Source: Sipunculus nudus | Taxonomy: Eukaryota; Annelida; Sipuncula; Golfingiida; Sipunculidae | Direction of reading: 5' to 3' | Assembly: GCA_026874595.1 (NCBI GenBank) | Contig: JAPPUL010000050.1 | Span: 1 to 64,000 of the forward strand | DNA: 64,000 nt | Part shown: in pieces, positions 11,130-23,810 of the stretch | How the letters are laid out: each line of letters starts with the position of its first letter | Numbering within the stretch: the stretch's first letter is position 1 | Notes under the pieces: generated by a model | Database searches by the model: none | What the model was told of the DNA's origin: nothing | Seen by the model: only the letters and a program-made list of their open reading frames with translations | Program-made: the position numbers and the translations under genes

Positions 11130-11804
11130 AACACGATGTTGTATAACGCGAAAACCGAGCTGATTTCGGGGAAAACGATGTTTGTAACAGGGTCTAAATG
11201 GCTTAATGAAGCTTCTAAAACGCTTCTTTCGCAATTTAAATCGGCCATTTTTGCACAAAACACGATCTTGTATTACGCGAAAACCGCGCTGATTTCGGCG
11301 AAAACGACGTTTGTAACAGGGTCTAAATGGCCTAATGAAGCTTCTAAAACGCTTCTTTCGCAATTTAAATCGGCCATTTTTGCACAAAACACGATCTTGT
11401 ATAACGCGAAAACCGAGCTGATTTCGGGGAAAACGATGTTTGTAACAGGGTCTAAATGGCTGAATGAAGCTTCTAAAACGCTTCTTTCGCAATTTAAATC
11501 GGCCATTTTTGCACAAAACACGATCTTGTATTACGCGAAAACCGTGCTAATTTCGGCGAAAACGACGTTTGTAACAGGGTCTAAATGGCCTAATAAAGCT
11601 TCTAAAACGCTTCTTTCGCAATTTAAATCGGCCATTTTTGCACAAAACACGATGTTGTATAACGCGAAAACCGAGCTGATTTCCGGGAAAACGACGTTTG
11701 TAACAGGGTCTAAATGGCTTTATGAAGCTTCTAAAACGCTTCTTTCGCAATTTAAATCGGCCATTTTTGCACAAAACACGATTTTGTATAACGCGAAAAC
11801 CTAG
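11130..11804 (+). repeat. Block duplicated from 8163-8837 (offset 2967 bp)
   Basis: Five to six monomers in the same order, sharing TAATAAAGC (8632 and 11592), TTTCCGGGAAAACG and GGCTTTATGAAG, ending in a star monomer. The offset is exactly 23 monomers. The 8.2-kb copy carries private changes (AAAATCGAGGTGAT, CGGCTATTTTT) absent here. Confidence 0.8.
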
Positions 11805-12937
11805 CTGATTTCGGGGAAAACGATGTTTGTATAAGGGTCTAAATGGCTTAATGAAGCTTCTAAAACGCTTCTTTCGCAATTTAAATCGGCCATTTTTGCA
11901 CAAAACACGATCTTGTATTACGCGAAAACCGCGCTGATTTCGGCGAAAACGACGTTTGAAACAGGGTCTAAATGGCCTAATGAAGCTTCTAAAACGCTTC
12001 TTTCGCAATTTAAATCGGCCATTTTTGCACAAAACACGATCTTCTGTTACGCGAAAACCGTGCTGATTTCGGCGAAAACGACGTTTGTAACAGGGTCTAA
12101 ATGGCCTAATGAAGCTTCTAAAACGCTTCTTTCGCAATTTAAATCGGCCATTTTTGCACAAAACACGATCTTGTATAACGCGAAAACCGAGCTGATTTCG
12201 GGGAAAACGATGTTTGTAACAGGGTCTAAATGGCTCAATGAAGCTTCTAAAACGCTTCTTTCGCAATTTAAATCGGCCATTTTTGCACAAAACACGATCT
12301 TGTATTACGCGAAAACCGTGCTAATTTCGGCGAAAACGACGTTTGTAACAGGGTCTAAATGGCCTAATGAAGCTTCTAAAATGCTTCTTTCGCAATTTAA
12401 ATCGGCCATTTTTGCACAAAACACGATCTTGTATAACGCGAAAACCGAGCTGATTTCGGGGAAAACGATGTTTGTAACAGGGTCTAAATGGCTCAATGAA
12501 GCTTCTAAAACGCTTTTTTCGCAATTTAAATCGGCCATTTTTGCACAAAACACGATCTTGTATTACGCGAAAACCGTGCTTATTTCGGCGAAAACGACGT
12601 TTGTAACAGGGTCTAAATGGCTTAATGAAGCTTCTAAAACGCTTCTTTCGCAATTTAAATCGGCCATTTTTGCACAAAACACGATTTTGTATAACGCGAA
12701 AACCTAGCTGATTTCGGGGAAAACGATGTTTGTATAAGGGTCTAAATGGCTTAATGAAGCTTCTAAAACGCTTCTTTCGCAATTTAAATCGGCCATTTTT
12801 GCACAAAACACGATCTTATATTACGCGAAAACCGCGCTGATTTCGGCGAAAACGACGTTTGTAACAGGGTCTAAATGGCCTAATGAAGCTTCAAAAACGC
12901 TTCTTTCGCAATTTAAATCGGCCATTTTTGCACAAAA

Positions 12938-12957
12938 CACGATCTTCCACGATCTTC
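12938..12957 (+). repeat. 10-bp direct duplication inside a monomer
   Basis: CACGATCTTC is present twice in a row (12938-12947 and 12948-12957), lengthening this monomer to 139 bp. The partner block at about 19.02 kb has a single copy, so the duplication arose after the blocks separated or is an assembly or read error. Confidence 0.85.
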
Positions 12958-15900
12958 TGTTACGCGAAAACCGTGCTGATTTCGGCGAAAACGACGTTTG
13001 TAACAGGGTCTAAATGGCCCAATGAAGCTTCTAAAACGCTTCTTTCGCAATTTAAATCGGCCATTTTTGCACAAAACACGATCTTGTATAACGCGAAAAC
13101 CGAGCTGATTTCGGGGAAAACGATGTTTATAACAGGGTCTAAATGGCTTAATGAAGCTTCTAAAACGCTTCTTTCGCAATTTAAATCGGCCATTTTTGCA
13201 CAAAACACGATCTTGTATTACGCGAAAACCGTGCTGATTTCGGCGAAAACGACGTTTGTAACAGGGTCTAAATGGCCTAATGAAGCTTCTAAAACGCTTC
13301 TTTCGCAATTTAAATCGGCCATTTTTGCACAAAACACGATCTTGTATAACGCGAAAACCGAGCTGATTTCGGGGAAAACGATGTTTGTAACAGGGTCTAA
13401 ATGGCCTAATGAAGCTTCTAAAACGCTTCTTTCGCAATTTTAATCGGCCATTTTTGCACAAAACACGATCTTGTATTACGCAAAAACCGCGCTGATTTCG
13501 GCGAAAACGACGTTTGTAACAGGGTCTAAATGGCCTAATGAAGCTTCTAAAACGCTTCTTTCGTAATTTAAATCGGCCATTTTTGCACAAAACACGATGT
13601 TGTATAACGCGAAAACCGAGCTGATTTCGGGGAAAACGATGTTTGTATAAGGGTCTAAATGGCTTAATGAAGCTTCTAAAACGCTTCTTTCGCAATTTAA
13701 ATCGGCCATTTTTGCACAAAACACGATCTTGTATTACGCGAAAACCGCGCTGATTTCGGCGAAAACGACGTTTGTAACAGGGTCTAAATGGCCTAATGAA
13801 GCTTCTAAAACGCTTCTTTCGCAATTTAAATCGGCCATTTTTGCACAAAACACGATCTTGTATAACGCGAAAACCGAGCTGATTTCGGGGAAAACGATGT
13901 TTGTAACAGGGTCTAAATGGCTCAATGAAGCTTCTAAAACGCTTCTTTCGCAATTTAAATCGGCCATTTTTGCACAAAACACGATCTTGTATTACGCGAA
14001 AACCGTGCTAATTTCGGCGAAAACGACGTTTGTAACAGGGTCTAAATGGCCTAATGAAGCTTCTAAAACGCTTCTTTCGCAATTTAAATCGGCCATTTTT
14101 GCACAAAACACGATTTTGTATAACGCGAAAACCTAGCTGATTTCGGGGGAAAACGATGTTTGTATAAGGGTCTAAATGGCTTAATGAAGCTTCTAAAACG
14201 CTTCTTTCGCAATTTAAATCGGCCATTTTTGCACAAAACACGATCTTGTATTACGCGAAAACCGCGCTGATTTCGGCGAAAACGACGTTTGTAACAGGGT
14301 CTAAATGGCCTAATGAAGCTTCTAAAACGCTTCTTTCGCAATTTAAATCGGCCATTTTTGCACAAAACACGATCTTCTGTTACGCGAAAACCGTGCTGAT
14401 TTCGGCGAAAACGACGTTTGTAACAGGGTCTAAATGGCTTAATGAAGCTTCTAAAACGCTTCTTTCGCAATTTAAATCGGCCATTTTTGCAGAAAATACG
14501 ATCTTGTATTTCGCGAAAACCGTGCTGATTTCGGCGAAAACGACGTTTGTAACAGGGTCTAAATGGCTTAATGAAGCTTCTAAAACGCTTCTTTCGCAAT
14601 TTAAATCGGCCATTTTTGCACAAAACACGATCTTGTATTACGCAAAAACCGCGCTGATTTCGGCGAAAACGACGTTTGTAACAGGGTCTAAATGGCCTAA
14701 TGAAGCTTCTAAAACGCTTCTTTCGCAATTTAAATCGGCCATTTTTGCACAAAACACGATCTTGTATAACGCGAAAACCGAGCTGATTTCGGGGAAAACG
14801 ATGTTTGTAACAGGGTCTAAATGGCTGAATGAAGCTTCTAAAACGCTTCTTTCGCAATTTAAATCGGCCATTTTTGCACAAAACACGATCTTCTGTTACG
14901 CGAAAACCGTGCTGATTTCGGCGAAAACGACGTTTGTAACAGGGTCTAAATGGCCCAATGAAGCTTCTAAAACGCTTCTTTCGCAATTTAAATCGGCCAT
15001 TTTTGCACAAAACACGATCTTGTATAACGCGAAAACCGAGCTGATTTCGGGGAAAACGATGTTTATAACAGGGTCTAAATGGCTTAATGAAGCTTCTAAA
15101 ACGCTTCTTTCGCAATTTAAATCGGCCATTTTTGCACAAAACACGATCTTGTATAACGCGAAAACCGTGCTGATTTCGGCGAAAACGACGTTTGTAACTG
15201 GGTCTAAATGGCCTAATGAAGCTTCTAAAACGCTTCTTTCGCAATTTAAATCGGCCATTTTTGCACAAAACACGATCTTGTATAACGCGAAAACCGAGCT
15301 GATTTCGGGGAAAACGATGTTTGTAACAGGGTCTTAATGGCTCAATGAAGCTTCTAAAACGCTTCTTTCGCAATTTAAATCGGCCATTTTTGCACAAAAC
15401 ACGATCTTGTATTACGCGAAAACCGTGCTAATTTCGGCGAAAACGACGTTTGTAACAGGGTCTAAATGGCCTAATGAAGCTTCTAAAACGCTTCTTTCGC
15501 AATTTAAATCGGCCATTTTTGCACAAAACACGATCTTGTATAACGCGAAAACCGAGCTGATTTCGGGGAAAACGATGTTTGTAACAGGGTCTAAATGGCC
15601 TAATGAAGCTTCTAAAACGCTTCTTTCGCAATTTTAATCGGCCATTTTTGCACAAAACACGATCTTGTATTACGCAAAAACCGCGCTGATTTCGGCGAAA
15701 ACGACGTTTGTAACAGGGTCTAAATGGCCTAATGAAGCTTCTAAAACGCTTCTTTCGTAATTTAAATCGGCCATTTTTGCACAAAACACGATGTTGTATA
15801 ACGCGAAAACCGAGCTGATTTCGGGGAAAACGATGTTTGTATAAGGGTCTAAATGGCTTAATGAAGCTTCTAAAACGCTTCTTTCGCAATTTAAATCGGC

Positions 15901-16034
15901 CATTTTTGCACAAAACACGATCTTGTATTACGCGAAAACCGCGCTGATTTCGGCGAAAACGACGTTTGTAACAGGGTCTAAATGGCCTAATGAAGCTTCT
16001 AAAACGCTTCTTTCGCAATTTAAATCGGCCATTT

Positions 16035-17395
16035 TTGCACAAAACACGATCTTGTATAACGCGAAAACCGAGCTGATTTCGGGGAAAACGATGTTTGTAA
16101 CAGGGTCTAAATGGCTCAATGAAGCTTCTAAAACGCTTCTTTCGCAATTTAAATCGGCCATTTTTGCACAAAACACGATCTTGTATAACGCGAAAACCGA
16201 GCTGATTTCGGGGAAAACGATGTTTGTAACAGGGTCTAAATGGCTGAATGAAGCTTCTAAAACGCTTCTTTCGCAATTTAAATCGGCCATTTTTGCACAA
16301 AACACGATCTTCTGTTACGCGAAAACCGTGCTGATTTCGGCGAAAACGACGTTTGTAACAGGGTCTAAATGGCCCAATGAAGCTTCTAAAACGCTTCTTT
16401 CGCAATTTAAATCGGCCATTTTTGCACAAAACACGATCTTGTATAACGCGAAAACCGAGCTGATTTCGGGGAAAACGATGTTTATAACAGGGTCTAAATG
16501 GCTTAATGAAGCTTCTAAAACGCTTCTTTCGCAATTTAAATCGGCCATTTTTGCACAAAACACGATCTTGTATTACGCGAAAACCGTGCTGATTTCGGCG
16601 AAAACGACGTTTGTAACAGGGTCTAAATGGCCTAATGAAGCTTCTAAAACGCTTCTTTCGCAATTTAAATCGGCCATTTTTGCACAAAACACGATCTTGT
16701 ATAACGCGAAAACCGAGCTGATTTCGGGGAAAACGATGTTTGTAACAGGGTCTAAATGGCTCAATGAAGCTTCTAAAACGCTTCTTTCGCAATTTAAATC
16801 GGCCATTTTTGCACAAAACACGATCTTGTATAACGCGAAAACCGAGCTGATTTCGGGGAAAACGATGTTTGTAACAGGGTCTAAATGGCTGAATGAAGCT
16901 TCTAAAACGCTTCTTCCGCAATTTAAATCGGCCATTTTTGCACAAAACACGATCTTCTGTTACGCGAAAACCGTGCTGATTTCGGCGAAAACGACGTTTG
17001 TAACAGGGTCTAAATGGCCCAATGAAGCTTCTAAAACGCTTCTTTCGCAATTTAAATCGGCCATTTTTGCACAAAACACGATCTTGTATAACGCGAAAAC
17101 CGAGCTGATTTCGGGGAAAACGATGTTTATAACAGGGTCTAAATGGCTTAATGAAGCTTCTAAAACGCTTCTTTCGCAATTTAAATCGGCCATTTTTGCA
17201 CAAAACACGATCTTGTATTACGCGAAAACCGTGCTGATTTCGGCGAAAACGACGTTTGTAACAGGGTCTAAATGGCCTAATGAAGCTTCTAAAACGCTTC
17301 TTTCGCAATTTAAATCGGCCATTTTTGCACAAAACACGATCTTGTATAACGCGAAAACCGAGCTGATTTCGGGGAAAACGATGTTTGTAACAGGG
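16035..17395 (+). repeat. 645-bp five-monomer higher-order repeat, about 2.1 copies
   Basis: The monomer order B-CTC, B-CTG, F-CCC, T-CTT, V-CCT repeats with a 645-bp period (F heads at 16310 and 16955). Copies look nearly identical; one visible difference is CTTCCGCA at about 16914. The second copy ends in GGGTCTTAATGGCTC, where the pattern diverges. Related five- and six-monomer units continue at 22-29 kb. Confidence 0.83.
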
Positions 17396-18139
17396 TCTTA
17401 ATGGCTCAATGAAGCTTCTAAAACGCTTCTTTCGCAATTTAAATCGGCCATTTTTGCACAAAACACGATCTTGTATTACGCGAAAACCGTGCTAATTTCG
17501 GCGAAAACGACGTTTGTAACAGGGTCTAAATGGCCTAATGAAGCTTCTAAAACGCTTCTTTCGCAATTTAAATCGGCCATTTTTGCACAAAACACGATCT
17601 TGTATTACGCGAAAACCGTGCTAATTTCGGCGAAAACGACGTTTGTAACAGGGTCTAAATGGCCTAATGAAGCTTCTAAAACGCTTCTTTCGCAATTTAA
17701 ATCGGCCATTTTTGCACAAAACACGATCTTGTATAACGCGAAAACCGAGCTGATTTCGGGGGAAAACGACGTTTGTAACAGGGTCTAAATGGCCTAATGA
17801 AGCTTCTAAAACGCTTCTTTCGCAATTTTAATCGGCCATTTTTGCACAAAACACGATCTTGTATAACGCGAAAACCGAGCTGATTTCGGGGAAAACGATG
17901 TTTGTAACAGGGTCTTAATGGCTCAATGAAGCTTCTACTAAAACGCTTCTTTCGCAATTTAAATCGGCCATTTTTGCACAAAACACGATCTTGTATAACG
18001 CGAAAACCGAGCTGATTTCGGGGAAAACGATGTTTATAACAGGGTCTAAATGGCTTAATGAAGCTTCTAAAACGCTTCTTTCGCAATTTAAATCGGCCAT
18101 TTTTGCACAAAACACGATCTTGTATTACGCGAAAACCGT

Positions 18140-21100
18140 GCTGATTTCGGCGAAAACGACGTTTGTAACAGGGTCTAAATGGCCTAATGAAGCTTCTAAA
18201 ACGCTTCTTTCGCAATTTAAATCGGCCATTTTTGCACAAAACACGATCTTGGTATAACGCGAAAACCGAGCTGATTTCGGGGAAAACGATGTTTGTAACA
18301 GGGTCTAAATGGCTCAATGAAGCTTCTAAAACGCTTCTTTCGCAATTTAAAATCGGCCATTTTTGCACAAAACACGATCTTGTATTACGCGAAAACCGTG
18401 CTAATTTCGGCGAAAACGACGTTTGTAACAGGGTCTAAATGGCCTAATGAAGCTTCTAAAATGCTTCTTTCGCAATTTAAATCGGCCATTTTTGCACAAA
18501 ACACGATCTTGTATAACGCGAAAACCGAGCTGATTTCGGGGGAAAACGATGTTTTGTAACAGGGTCTAAATGGCTCAATGAAGCTTCTAAAACGCTTTTT
18601 TCGCAATTTAAATCGGCCATTTTTGCACAAAACACGATCTTGTATTACGCGAAAACCGTGCTTATTTCGGCGAAAACGACGTTTGTAACAGGGTCTAAAT
18701 GGCTTAATGAAGCTTCTAAAACGCTTCTTTCGCAATTTAAATCGGCCATTTTTGCACAAAACACGATTTTGTATAACGCGAAAACCTAGCTGATTTCGGG
18801 AAAACGATGTTTGTATAAGGGTCTAAATGGCTTAATGAAGCTTCTAAAACGCTTCTTTCGCAATTTAAATCGGCCATTTTTGCACAAAACACGATCTTAT
18901 ATTACGCGAAAACCGCGCTGATTTCGGCGAAAACGACGTTTGTAACAGGGTCTAAATGGCCTAATGAAGCTTCAAAAACGCTTCTTTCGCAATTTAAATC
19001 GGCCATTTTTGCACAAAACACGATCTTCTGTTACGCGAAAACCGTGCTGATTTCGGCGAAAACGACGTTTGTAACAGGGTCTAAATGGCCCAATGAAGCT
19101 TCTAAAACGCTTCTTTCGCAATTTAAATCGGCCATTTTTGCACAAAACACGATCTTGTATAACGCGAAAACCGAGCTGATTTCGGGGAAAACGATGTTTA
19201 TAACAGGGTCTAAATGGCTTAATGAAGCTTCTAAAACGCTTCTTTCGCAATTTAAATCGGCCATTTTTTGCACAAAACACGATCTTGTATTACGCGAAAA
19301 CCGTGCTGATTTCGGCGAAAACGACGTTTGTAACAGGGTCTAAATGGCCTAATGAAGCTTCTAAAACGCTTCTTTCGCAATTTAAATCGGCCATTTTTGC
19401 ACAAAACACGATCTTGTATAACGCGAAAACCGAGCTGATTTCGGGGAAAACGATGTTTGTAACAGGGTCTAAATGGCCTAATGAAGCTTCTAAAAACGCT
19501 TCTTTCGCAATTTTAATCGGCCATTTTTGCACAAAACACGATCTTGTATTACGCAAAAACCGCGCTGATTTCGGCGAAAACGACGTTTGTAACAGGGTCT
19601 AAATGGCCTAATGAAGCTTCTAAAACGCTTCTTTCGTAATTTAAATCGGCCATTTTTGCACAAAACACGATGTTGTATAACGCGAAAACCGAGCTGATTT
19701 CGGGGAAAACGATGTTTGTATAAGGGTCTCAAATGGCTTAATGAAGCTTCTAAAACGCTTCTTTCGCAATTTAAATCGGCCATTTTTGCACAAAACACGA
19801 TCTTGTATTACGCGAAAACCGCGCTGATTTCGGCGAAAACGACGTTTGTAACAGGGTCTAAATGGCTAATGAAGCTTCTCAAACGCTTCTTTCGCAATTT
19901 AAATCGGCCATTTTTGCACAAAACACGATCTTGTATAACGCGAAAACCGAGCTGATTTCGGGGAAAACGATGTTTGTAACAGGGTCTAAATGGCTCAATG
20001 AAGCTTCTAAAACGCTTCTTTTCGCAATTTAAATCGGCCATTTTTGCACAAAACACGATCTTGTATTACGCGAAAACCGTGCTAATTTCGGCGAAAACGA
20101 CGTTTGTAACAGGGTCTAAATGGCCTAATGAAGCTTCTAAAACGCTTCTTTCGCAATTTAAATCGGCCATTTTTGCACAAAACACGATGTTGTATAACGC
20201 GAAAACCGAGCTGATTTCGGGGAAAACGACGTTTGTAACAGGGTCCTAAATGGCTTAATGAAGCTTCTAAAACGCTTCTTTCGCAATTTAAATCGGCCAT
20301 TTTTGCACAAAACACGATTTTGTATAACGCGAAAACCTAGCTGATTTCGGGGGAAAACGATGTTTGTATAAGGGTCTAAATGGCTTAATGAAGCTTCTAA
20401 AACGCTTCTTTCGCAATTTAAATCGGCCCATTTTTGCACAAAACACGATCTTGTATTACGCGAAAACCGCGCTGATTTCGGCGAAAAACGACGTTTGTAA
20501 CAGGGTCTAAATGGCCTAATGAAGCTTCTAAAACGCTTCTTTCGCATTTAAATCGGCCATTTTTGCACAAAACACGATCTTCTGTTACGCGAAAACCGTG
20601 CTGATTTCGGCGAAAACGACGTTTGTAACAGGGTCTAAATGGCTTAATGAAGCTTCTAAAACGCTTCTTTCGCAATTTAAATCGGCCCATTTTTGCAGAA
20701 AATACGATCTTGTATTTCGCGAAAACCGTGCTGATTTCGGCGAAAACGACGTTTGTAACAGGGTCTAAATGGCTTAATGAAGCTTCTAAAACGCTTCTTT
20801 CGCAATTTAAATCGGCCATTTTTGCACAAAAACACGATCTTGTATTACGCAAAAACCGCGCTGATTTCGGGCGAAAACGACGTTTGTAACAGGGTCTAAA
20901 TGGCCTAATGAAGCTTCTAAAACGCTTCTTTCGCAATTTAAATCGGCCATTTTTGCACAAAACACGATCTTGTATAACGCGAAAACCGAGCTGATTTCGG
21001 GGAAAACGATGTTTGTAACAGGGTCTAAATGGCTGAATGAAGCTTCTAAAACGCTTCTTTCGCAATTTAAATCGGCCATTTTTGCACAAAACACGATCTT

Positions 21101-23810
21101 CTGTTACGCGAAAACCGTGCTGATTTCGGCGAAAACGACGTTTGTAACAGGGACTAAATGGCCCAATGAAGCTTCTAAAACGCTTCTTTCGCAATTTAAA
21201 TCGGCCATTTTTTGCACAAAACACGATCTTGTATAACGCGAAAACCGAGCTGATTTCGGGGAAAACGATGTTTACTAACAGGGTCTAAATGGCTTAATGA
21301 AGCTTCTAAAACGCTTCTTTCGCAATTTAAATCGGCCATTTTTGCACAAAACACGATCTTGTATAACGCGAAAACCGTGCTGATTTCGGCGAAAACGACG
21401 TTTGTAACAGGGTCTAAATGGCCTAATGAAGCTTCTAAAACGCTTCTTTCGCAATTTAAATCGGCCATTTTTGCACAAAACACGATCTTGTATAACGCGA
21501 AAACCGAGCTGATTTCGGGGAAAACGATGTTTGTAACAGGGTCTTAATGGCTCAATGAAGCTTCTAAAACGCTTCTTTCGCAATTTAAATCGGCATTTTT
21601 GCACAAAACACGATCTTGTATTACGCGAAAAACCGTGCTAATTTCGGCGAAAACGACGTTTGTAACAGGGTCTAAATGGCCTAATGAAGCTTCTAAAACG
21701 CTTCTTTCGCAATTTAAATCGGCCATTTTTGCACAAAACACGATCTTGTATAACGCGAAAACCGAGCTGATTTCGGGGAAAACGATGTTTGTAACAGGGT
21801 CTAAATGGCCTAATGAAGCTTCTAAAACGCTTCTTTCGCAATTTTAATCGGCCATTTTTGCACAAAACACGATCTTGTATTACGCAAAAACCGCGCTGAT
21901 TTCGGCGAAAACGACGTTTGTAACAGGGTCTAAATGGCCTAATGAAGCTTCTAAAACGCTTCTTTCGTAATTTAAATCGGCCATTTTTGCACAAAACACG
22001 ATGTTGTATAACGCGAAAACCGAGCTGATTTCGGGGAAAACGATGTTTGTATAAGGGTCTAAATGGCTTAATGAAGCTTCTAAAACGCTTCTTTCGCAAT
22101 TTAAATCGGCCATTTTTGCACAAAACACGATCTTGTATTACGCGAAAACCGCGCTGATTTCGGCGAAAACGACGTTTGTAACAGGGTCTAAATGGCCTAA
22201 TGAAGCTTCTAAAACGCTTCTTTCGCAATTTAAATCGGCCATTTTTGCACAAAACACGATGTTGTATAACGCGAAAACCGAGCTGATTTCGGGGAAAACG
22301 ATGTTTGTAACAGGGTCTAAATGGCTCAATGAAGCTTCTAAAACGCTTCTTTCGCAATTTAAATCGGCCATTTTTGCACAAAACACGATCTTGTATAACG
22401 CGAAAACCGAGCTGATTTCGGGGGAAAACGATGTTTGTAACAGGGTCTAAATGGCTGAATGAAGCTTCTAAAACGCTTCTTTCGCAATTTAAATCGGCCA
22501 TTTTTGCACAAAACACGATCTTCTGTTACGCGAAAACCCGTGCTGATTTCGGCGAAAACGACGTTTGTAACAGGGTCTAAATGGCCCAATGAAGCTTCTA
22601 AAACGCTTCTTTCGCAATTTAAATCGGCCATTTTTGCACAAAACACGATCTTGTATAACGCGAAAACCGAGCTGATTTCGGGGAAAACGATGTTTATAAC
22701 AGGGTCTAAATGGCTTAATGAAGCTTCTAAAACGCTTCTTTCGCAATTTAAATCGGCCATTTTTGCACAAAACACGATCTTGTATTACGCGAAAACCGTG
22801 CTGATTTCGGCGAAAACGACGTTTGTAACAGGGTCTAAATGGCCTAATGAAGCTTCTAAAACGCTTCTTTCGCAATTTAAATCGGCCATTTTTGCACAAA
22901 ACACGATCTTGTATAACGCGAAAACCGAGCTGATTTCGGGGAAAACGATGTTTGTAACAGGGTCTAAATGGCTCAATGAAGCTTCTAAAACGCTTCTTTC
23001 GCAATTTAAATCGGCCATTTTTTGCACAAAACACGATCTTGTATTACGCGAAAACCGAGCTGATTTCGGGGAAAACGATGTTTGTAACAGGGTCTAAATG
23101 GCTGAATGAAGCTTCTAAAACGCTTCTTTCGCAATTTAAATCGGCCATTTTTGCACAAAACACGATCTTCTGTTACGCGAAAAACCGTGCTGATTTCGGC
23201 GAAAACGACGTTGTAACAGGGTCTAAATGGCCCAATGAAGCTTCTAAAACGCCTCTTTCGCAATTTAAATCGGCCATTTTTGCACAAAACACGATCTTGT
23301 ATAACGCGAAAACCGAGCTGATTTCGGGGAAAACGATGTTTATAACAGGGTCTAAATGGCTTAATGAAGCTTCTAAAACGCTTCTTTCGCAATTTAAATC
23401 GGCCATTTTTGCACAAAACACGATCTTGTATTACGCGAAAACCGTGCTGATTTCGGCGAAAACGACGTTTGTAACAGGGTCTAAATGGCCTAATGAAGCT
23501 TCTAAAACGCTTCTTTCGCAATTTAAATCGGCCATTTTTGCACAAAAACACGATCTTGTATAACGCGAAAACCGAGCTGATTTCGGGGAAAACGATGTTT
23601 GTAACAGGGTCTTAATGGCTCAATGAAGCTTCTAAAACGCTTCTTTCGCAATTTAAATCGGCCATTTTTGCACAAAACACGATCTTGTATTACGCGAAAA
23701 CCGTGCTAATTTCGGCGAAAACGACGTTTGTAACAGGGTCTAAATGGCCTAATGAAGCTTCTAAAACGCTTCTTTCGCAATTTAAATCGGCCATTTTTGC
23801 ACAAAACACG
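18140..23810 (+). repeat. Large block, copy 2 (error-rich) of 12055-17595
   Basis: Same marker order as 12055-17595, but with many 1-base insertions and a few deletions. It carries one extra monomer (GATGTTGTATAACG with GGGGAAAACGACG, near 20.2 kb), so it is not simply a noisier version of the same bases. At about 22.26 kb the head is GATGTTG where copy 1 has GATCTTG. Confidence 0.75.

Larger units (their letters stand above)
12055..17595 (+). repeat. Large block, copy 1 of a roughly 6.1-6.2-kb duplication
   Basis: About 43 monomers whose order recurs at about 18.14-23.81 kb. Shared rare marks include GTGCTTATTTCGG (12579 and 18657), CTTATATTACG (about 12815 and 18897), GCTTCAAAAACGC (12890 and 18972), GCAATTTTAATC followed by TTTCGTAATTT, the GCAGAAAATACG monomer, and TATAACGCG joined to GTGCTGAT (about 15150 and 21361). 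The offset rises from about 6.07 to 6.21 kb because copy 2 has one extra monomer near 20.2 kb. Confidence 0.82.

Noticed and set aside
15428-17461. 677-codon open frame on the reverse strand (and similar ones at 2129-4009 and 39045-40958) as a repetitive basic protein gene
   Set aside because: The product would be about 40% Arg+Lys with a 43-residue period, simply the translated satellite. Monomer differences (T/A at 77, T/A at 90, C/G at 102, C/T at 111) fall at all codon positions and ignore coding, and the frame is ended by ordinary monomer variants and indels.
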